A stretch of DNA of 64,000 nt from Epiperipatus broadwayi (lineage: Eukaryota > Onychophora > Udeonychophora > Euonychophora > Peripatidae). Positions 57,252 to 64,000 of this stretch are shown in pieces. Position numbers and translations under genes: made by a program. The notes under the pieces are model-generated. The model saw only the letters and a list, made by a program, of their open reading frames with translations, did not search any database and was not told the origin of the DNA. Numbering within the stretch: the stretch's first letter is position 1; every line of letters starts with the position of its first letter. The stretch spans positions 4,508,104 to 4,572,103 of the forward strand of contig JAQFVV010012495.1 of NCBI GenBank assembly GCA_028023455.1, read 5' to 3'.

Positions 57252-59889
57252 GAGTAGGCACTAGATAGCGATTTTATGCACATGCCTTCTGACATTCATT
57301 GATTGCTCTTGTTAGTACAAGATGGCACTACTATATAGAGAGTTTTGCTTTGTTTTGAATTGTTTAATAACAATTATGTGCTAGTATGAGATAGTGATCA
57401 TGTGATGTTGTGGTTTATCTTATTTAAGATTGTCTCTAATTCTTTTCTAGAGCTACACTCTTTTTCCTCATCATTTAATAATACTATTTTTCTTTCCACT
57501 ACACTCCTTCTTTTAATATATTTCCAAATTTTTTTACTCCCATCTCTTTCACTTTTATTAATATCCTCCAATAATTTACTATTTAATTTCATTCTCTCTA
57601 TATAATTATCTATTTTAGTCAACTTCTTTTTATTTAAATAGTTAGAAAAATTTAATATTAACATCTTTTTCACTTTCGTTTTTAATAGCACATTTATATT
57701 CTCTGCATGTTTCTTCCTCTCTTTTACACTTTTACTAATTCTCACTTTTCTATTACTTTTATTCTTCTAAAATTTGCTACTTTTTCTACTTTACCACACC
57801 AGTTCTTATATTCATTCCCAACAAACTCTTCATTAATTTCTTCTACTTTTATTTTATATTCTAACTTATTCTTATCATTCACTTCCATCTTCCACTGTCC
57901 TTTCTATTTTAATCACTATTTTCCATCACATTACTAACCATTTCAATTATAAAGAAATTATGATCACTATTACATACTTTCTCTTCATTATCAAACACTT
58001 TAATTTTTTGTACATTATTCATTCCCTCTTTATCTACTAATACATAATCTATTGTGTGAAATATATTATTTCTAGACCATGTATATTGCCCCTCCATAAA
58101 TATTTGATAAATATTTAATGTTCAAATTCACTCTCTAACAATTTTTTTTTTCAAAAGCTGTCCATTCTTGTTATCCAAGTCATCAATTTCTTCAATATAC
58201 CCATTCTTATCCCCTATAACCATTATTTTCTTTCCCCCTTTTTTTGAAACTCTATATATACTCAATTGGAATTCATATATGCAACTGTTTCACTCATTAT
58301 AGTTTGACTATCTCCAATGGCCATATATATTATAGCCACCATCGATTCTTGTCTTCCTAACCTTATCTCAAACTACAAATGTTCTTGATACTTTTTAGTA
58401 TTTATATATTTTTGACATAACTCCTACACTATCCGTTTTTTCTTTTTTCTTTATAGCCTGCCATATCAAATTTTCCAGAGTAGGTTCTTTTTCATCTTCT
58501 CATGGATGTGTTTCCAATACTGCTAATACCTCAAGCCCTTCATTTTTAAGTGCTTCAAAAAATTCCAACTGGTCTCTTACCATTGTGCATAATCAAATAT
58601 CCAATTTTAACAATTTATTCCTTTCTTACTACCCTTTTATAAATTCTTTTGACTCTTTTATCTATATTATATTAGTAATTAGTTTGTTTAGCATTAGTTT
58701 TACAAACCCATTCCCTCAGCATATCTACATTTATATCTGGATCAACAACTCTTTGTTTATTTCTTACATCCCATCCATTCTTAATCTTGTTTTTGATAAT
58801 ATTGTAATTTGAAACCCAATCCCCTTTAAAAAGTTTCCTGAATTATAATATTTTTCATAAATCAAACCCACTAATGCTTCAGTTCCTTGTTTTGCTAAGT
58901 GAAATCCATCTTTACTATATAACCCCTCTTACTGATAAAAAAATCCACACATACACAAGCATAACATTATTTCTCTTGCATAATTTTTTCAATCTCTTAT
59001 TTATCGAACATGCCCTATCTAACATAAACCTATTGCTCAATCTTGGTAGTCCTTTAGCTTTATTCAAATCAATTGTATGACTTCATCCATTATTCTCTGG
59101 AATGGCTCTGATAAATTATTTGTCCCCTGCCATAACAATAAACATCTCTACTCCTCTGTTTATTTACATTATCTGTAACATCCCTAATTCTAGCTTTAGG
59201 CAAACATATCTATTTCTATTTTCCTTCACAATTAATCTCCACATTTTCTAATTAGTGAGTACCCTATCAAGACTTTCTCATAGCTAACCTTCTCTAATTC
59301 ATCTGTGACAATCTTTTCAACTTTCTGACCTTCCTTATCTATTTCTTCCTTATCGTTTCTATTTATTAATTCCTTGATCTGCTTACACTTCATATTTAAA
59401 GCTTTTGCTTAATGCAATGATAGTGTCAGATTCTAGCAACTTAAGATTCACGGGTGGATTATGGCTCAATTCTATTATTTCTAGTGTTTAGACATCATTT
59501 GAAATGCTAAACAACAAACCGTTTATTTTTTATATGATATTCCTTGATTTGAAGGATTGTTTCCATATAATAAAATTTAAAGGAAAAAAAATGAGATTGT
59601 TAAAAAAAGACAGCTTTAGTAAATGAGTGCATTTTAACTGAAAATAAAACTAAATTCATAGTTAATGAAAGAAATAGCAATGTATTCTATTGCTATTTAT
59701 GCAAGTTATTTTCAGTCACCATACTATCAAAGGTAAGTAGCCCTAAAGAAATAATTTATTTAAAAATTAAGATGTTTATTATTTATTTGAAAAGATCAAC
59801 TAATAATAATGCCTCATTAATCATTATTAAATAACACAGTATTAATAATAAGTGATCCCTAAAAAGATTCAGTTAAAAGCAGCCTATAA

Positions 59890-60050
59890 TTATAAAAGAC
59901 TTGAAATCAGACTTTCAAGCTCCCTTCTATCCAATTCAGCTATCCAATTGATTTTATACAACCAATACACATGACCACATACAGGTGAACAAAAGAAGCA
60001 ATCTATAAAAGTTTTAGAATTGGTAGCATAAAATATCCCATAAGATCTAA
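59890..60050 (-). repeat. Family C fragment
   Basis: Contains ATCAGACTTTCAAGCTCCCT and TTTTATACAACCAATACACA, matching the tRNA-like end of family C. The hammerhead part is absent. Confidence 0.5.
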
Positions 60051-60899
60051 CTGAAAGTTTTCTGGAATGAGTAATTATTGTGCTGGATGCTTATACAATC
60101 CAATTCCATACAAGGATGCGATGACATGATTTACAGGACAACATAATAAAGTTCATATCAAGGAAAAAAAATTGGAAAAAAATCCAACTGCTCTAGAAAT
60201 GAGTTTTGTAATGACATTAAAACAAATTTGTGAGCCACAAATACATCCACATATAAAATATGATGATCCATTTTTGGGTTCATTTGATATTTTGTATTGC
60301 TATCTTTTAATTTTTTCACGCTTTTATTTCTAAAGTTGTAGCTCTCCAATGCATGCTTTTCTCTACCATATCTTCCTATCAGAAACATTCCATACTGTAC
60401 TTTTTAGAATGTATTTAAAGAAATCATTACAACAAAGATCGGATCCACTTCTTCCATGAAAAACATACTATGCTCACCACAAAGTGCTATTTTAGGAACT
60501 CTTGAAATGTTCGTTCATTTTATATGTCCAATTCAATAAGGGTGTGATTTTATAAGTGGACTCTATGGTATCACATCTGACAAATTGGAGAACAGGTTGA
60601 TTGATTTTATTATCTTATATCTTTCCATTGTATTTTAAAATTTTTATGGAACATCCCTGAAAGAAACATTTTAATACCCTTTTTATATTGTGCCAATAGG
60701 AGTTATCCAAGTCTTATTTCAATACAATTAATTAGATAAAATAATAGCTCAGATTTAGTTGAAATAGATATTTCCCAGTAAAGAAAGACTCTATCTTAAT
60801 CTGGTAAAAGCAGTAGAAGCACATTGGAATCTGTGTTACATCCAGCATCTATCTATCCAAATTAAAACCTTAGTGGTTTTAATTTGGATTACATGTTTT

Positions 60900-63000
60900 T
60901 TCCATCATTAGCTGATAAAAGTTATTAGTTTTTGTGAATATTAATTATTAAACCAAACTTTTAAAATATTGGAATCAAAACATTAAGTGCAGTCTGGAAA
61001 TAAACTTTTGAATTGGGCAAAAATAGCCTAATTGTCAGCATATTATATATTCAAAAATGAACAAGTAGAGTTCTGTTTTACTTTTAATCAACTCAAAGTT
61101 ACACCCTCAAATCTGTATTACATCTTGATCCTTGTTTCATTAAGCCACCTATAAACAATTCCAAACACAACCATCATAAAGATTGAAAACAAGGTTGGAG
61201 GGTATACATCCTTGTTTAAGATCAGTTTTCATTTCAAACGCTTCATTTTTTCTACCTTTAATATGAATAAAATTTTGATGGACAACCTACTAATTTTAAT
61301 CAATGCTAGTACCTATCCTATTAATTGAATCAAATGACTTGACTAAATCAATAAAAGCAACATATAAACCACCCACCATGTTCTTCACTTCTTATATTTG
61401 CCTGGTAACCAAATCATGTCTATAGTATTTCTTGAAAACCACGTTGAATTTCTGATAAACATTCATCTATGATTAAAAACAACTTATTCAACAAAATCTT
61501 TGAAATTATTTTTGCTGTAGTGGATAATAATAATGTACCATAATAATTACTGCAATCTCATTTAGTCCATATACTATCTTCTTAAAAAAATTCCAATATT
61601 TTTGAAGCTAACATGTGTCCATCATACTTTAAAACTTCTCCAGATAACTCATCATGCCCTACCATCTTTCTAATTTTAAGATTACAAAAAGCTATTTTGA
61701 CTTCACTAAATGGATATCTTTGATATTTAAATGGATAGATAAAACAGATATATCATTAAAAGTTATCACACAATTCTTGTATCATTATTTAAGATATGAG
61801 CAAAATACTCCTTGTACCTGTTCACAAAATTATTGTTATTATATAAGAGAGGGTTATTACTGGATCAATAGTGATAGTATTTGGGAGTGCATCAAAAAAT
61901 GATCTGGAATATCCATAATCAGTAAATATTTTTTTTTTTTACAGTTTTAATCCACCAATAATTTGAAAGGATTAATGTCACTCTTTGAATTTCTGTCTTC
62001 AGATCTTTATATTTATCATGAATTTCCACATTAAATTTATTATTCTTCCAAGCAAAAATGCCACGTTTTTCTTTTTAATTATTAATAATATGATAGCTGT
62101 TAGACAACCAATCATTATTCTCCTTTTTAGTGAACTCAATAAAGAATTTATCTGCATCTATAATGAACTCCTTAAGAGAATTCCTTGCATCAATAATATG
62201 ATGCTTCTACACACCAATATTAGCAATTTTAGGATTCAATAGCTGTTGAAATTAAGTACAAATATCAAGAACTTCTAAAGAATAAACATCAATTTTTGGT
62301 GAAAATTCATCCAACAATCTGAATTTGTAAATACTCACATGATATAAACTTCTCTTGTATTCAGATTTCTAATTGCATTGTAATCTATTAAATGCCATTG
62401 TTTTGAGCATGGCTGACTCCGTGTGGCAATATAGTCAGTTTTCTGCAAATCAAAGTATTTGTCATAGTCAACCAATATGTTATGCAAAAATTCAAAACAA
62501 CAGCTCATTTGACTTTACAATAATTTCTAACAACTTTTGGCCAAAATCTCCTATTTGAATCAATATGCGCATTAAGTTCTTCATAATGATTCTCTAATGA
62601 TATTGCTGTAACAATTCTGTTCTGCAAAAAATAAAAGCTTTTTTTGTATTCAAATTCCCTCCATCTAAGGTTAGAGCACAGGTACCAATAAAAAAACACC
62701 AGTATGATTGAGAAAGGCAAGTTTTAATCCCATTGGCCTTTTATCGATACAATACTGAATCCTAACAATTGAAGAATACGTCAAAACATCATGCCTTTTT
62801 CTTTCACTGACTTATCTGCTCTTCTAAAAAAACAGTACGGCCATCCAAACTTCATTTCTCTGGAAGCCATTTTTACTAAAAGCATCTACATCAATCTTGA
62901 ATCTTGACAGCCCTAGCCACCAGAGAAGTTCTTTGTTCTGGTCTTGAAGATATTGTTTCAAGTAACATTCATGCATTTTGTGTACCTATACTTAGAATAA
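60900..63000 (-). mobile_element. Heavily decayed LINE (endonuclease and reverse transcriptase)
   Basis: Minus-strand reading with many stops. About 62900-62500 resembles the start of an endonuclease region (RTSLVARAVKIQD; NHYEELNAHIDSNRRFWPK). About 61700-61100 gives RKMVGHDELSGEVLKYDG, KIISKILLNKLF, ISEIQRGF-like and VAFIDLVKSFDSINR, the order of a LINE reverse transcriptase. The same family is at 3810-4345. Clade not determined. Confidence 0.6.
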
Positions 63001-63364
63001 AATTAGATTTATAATACTTATCTTTGGTCCTACTACTGCTTTCTACTTTATTACTACTAGTGATATATTATATCTACTGTTACAATGAGAATTCCACTAG
63101 AAGTATCAGCCTATCCATACTGTGTGAGATAGGCTATTCTTAGAATTATTTCCCACGCTACCATTTCCATAGTATAGTTCTTAATAGACTCATTACTGAT
63201 TTCACTGCCTCGAGTAAAAAATCACAACTAATGATTACCAGCTTACTAAACCTAGCTCTGCCATTGCTTTTTTTATTCTCGAGTAGTTAAACAAAAGATA
63301 AAAAAATAACTGGATTTTGGAAATGTTGTGTTTGTAGTTACAGAATAAACATTTAAATAGAGGA

Positions 63365-63690
63365 ATTTGAATTCAGGATTTTTCAGTCTATTCATCCTTC
63401 ACTTTATCTCAACCAACTATTACACATGACCCACACATGTGAAGAAGGTACATGATCCCCCCATTATATGTATTTCATGCAGAACCAGCACTCATCAGTT
63501 AGGCCAAGATCATAATCTCCCCACACATATTATGAACTCAGTGCTTTGTTTTATCAAGATAGTAATTCTTCAAACTTTAAAGGACAGCTTTCAATCTTCT
63601 CACTCTTCCAACTATTCAACCATCCATTTTATTGAAAATCTGATAATGGAATGCTCAAAGCTCTTGTTGGATTTGGTCATTACAGTCATA
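63365..63690 (-). mobile_element. Family C element (SINE-like)
   Basis: Nearly full length. Shares the far end (GAATGCTCAAAGCTC and CAACCATCCATTTTATTGAA) with 37215-37300 in reverse and carries a hammerhead-like motif at 63454-63511. Confidence 0.6.
63454..63511 (-). ncRNA. Family C hammerhead-like motif, core boxes intact
   Basis: CTGATGA and GAAA intact, stem II GTGC/GCAT with a 7-base loop, stem III ATA-CA-TAT then A. Distal stem I GATCT faces GGATC. Confidence 0.45.
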
Positions 63691-63859
63691 CCCATGTAGA
63701 CATTACGTCATTCTAACCCCTCATATTATCAGACATTATGTTTTCATCTATGTTAATAGGAGAGGGATGGGCTGAATTTATACTAAAGATGAAATCTATT
63801 TTCCAGGCAATATGTAATTCTAAAACAGTATTTAATTAACTTAGTATTGAATGCTTTTA

Positions 63860-64000
63860 TATATGTAAATAGAGAAATCTGAACTCATAGGATTTTCAGT
63901 CTATTTATCTCCACCAACACATGATCACACACATGCAAAAAAAGATAGTTTATCCTCAATATATGTAATTTCATACAGAACTGTGCATGCATCAGTTGGG
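63860..64000 (-). repeat. Family C copy cut by the window end
   Basis: Tail region and decayed core (CTGATGC ... GAAAT) are visible on the minus strand. Continues beyond 64000. Confidence 0.5.

Larger units (their letters stand above)
55838..57418 (+). mobile_element. Retrozyme-like tandem array of family A (about 450-nt units)
   Basis: A 1581-bp insertion flanked by the 10-bp repeat CTTATTTAAG (55828-55837 and 57419-57428); outside it the LINE continues. It holds three plus-strand hammerhead-like motifs with predicted cleavage points after 56333, 56783 and 57237 (units of 450 and 454 nt), then a partial unit ending GTGGTTTA. The left 350 bases (55838 to about 56190) are an inverted unit with its own motif, and about 56262 shows an internal deletion. 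Each unit has GAGTTCAGACCC, a weak tRNA B-box-like string. No protein is encoded. Known metazoan retrozymes have this form (tandem units, type I hammerhead, target duplications) and are thought to be copied through circular RNA by another element's enzymes. Assignment here is by structure only. Confidence 0.75.
54900..59460 (-). mobile_element. Decayed L2/CR1-like LINE with SGNH-like ORF1, interrupted by the family A array
   Basis: Read on the minus strand from right to left. At about 59190-58830, with frame breaks, FIVMAG-TNNLSE, LDRACSINKRLKKLC, VYVW and KDGFHLAKQGTEALVGLIYE are the GxN-like and Asp-x-x-His blocks of an SGNH esterase, known from ORF1 of CR1/L2-type LINEs. At 58240-57910, KIMVIGDKNGYI, GQYTWSRNN, IDYVLV and CNSDHNFFIIE are endonuclease blocks. 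At 57745-57420 there is a lysine-rich linker. At 55600-54960, LLFKGKGKD, NNYRLVAVIPMLYKV, MQGGFRMDRCAGDSLFVLIQ and LSGLLFVD (degraded YADD region) are reverse transcriptase. Many stops and frame breaks. The 55838-57418 insertion lies between linker and reverse transcriptase. Confidence 0.75.
53706..64000 (-). other. Intron of the receptor gene (continues to the right)
   Basis: No exon recognised, although the first half of the Ig domain in 53535-53705 must lie upstream. Filled by a tandem repeat, two decayed LINEs, the family A array and family C pieces. 53750-54660 and 59460-59880 hold nothing assigned, except a diverged F-like segment at 54560-54660. Confidence 0.5.

Noticed and set aside
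1-64000. CRISPR arrays, operons, bacterial promoters or terminators
   Set aside because: None seen; the repeats are interspersed elements and the gene structure is eukaryotic.

Overview
The window is AT-rich animal DNA. It holds part of one intron-rich host gene on the minus strand, buried in transposable elements. There is no sign of prokaryotic gene organisation. The dense tRNA-derived SINEs, RTE-type and L2/CR1-type LINEs and long introns suggest an invertebrate metazoan. A mollusc or an arthropod would both fit, and the sequence alone does not decide between them.

Host gene. Seven exons (53535-53705, 47081-47356, 46861-46998, 37874-38026, 27790-27984, 16200-16325, 4750-4938, in transcript order) splice in phase 1 throughout into 416 continuous codons. 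They encode the end of one Ig domain, a complete Ig domain, two complete FN3 domains and the first half of a third. Domain order and local motifs match the protogenin/IGDCC branch of the DCC-neogenin receptor family. The missing parts lie outside the window: the signal peptide, the first Ig domains, the remaining FN3 domains, the membrane segment and the tail.

Mobile elements. LINEs present are: (i) an RTE-type family in three places, one copy with a classic 5' inversion; (ii) a decayed L2/CR1-like LINE (about 59460-54900, minus) with remnants of an SGNH-esterase-like ORF1, an endonuclease and a reverse transcriptase; (iii) a more decayed LINE (63000-60900, minus) with a second fragment near 4 kb. 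Two stray 3' ends carry a CCHC-like knuckle. A 3.5-kb element with 1.39-kb direct terminal repeats (17880-21412) sits inside another repeat, whose uninterrupted copy is near 24.1 kb. There are also a hAT-like MITE with 8-bp duplications, a possible solo LTR, and tRNA-derived SINEs with clear target-site duplications.

Most interesting signal. Three short repeat families (called A, B and C here) carry what looks like a type I hammerhead ribozyme: CUGANGA and GAAA core boxes, a closed stem II, a very short stem III and a stem I split by an internal loop or bulge. The stems differ between families but keep pairing. Family A forms a tandem array of about 450-nt units (55838-57418) flanked by a 10-bp duplication inside the L2/CR1-like LINE. 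Family B forms a partial dimer with a 411-nt period. This is the architecture of metazoan retrozymes, small non-autonomous elements thought to move through circular RNAs. Families D and E have the same tandem or fold-back layout and target duplications (13-18 bp), but I could not find a ribozyme core in them. Many family A copies start with an inverted copy of their own 3' tail, giving hairpin-shaped insertions.
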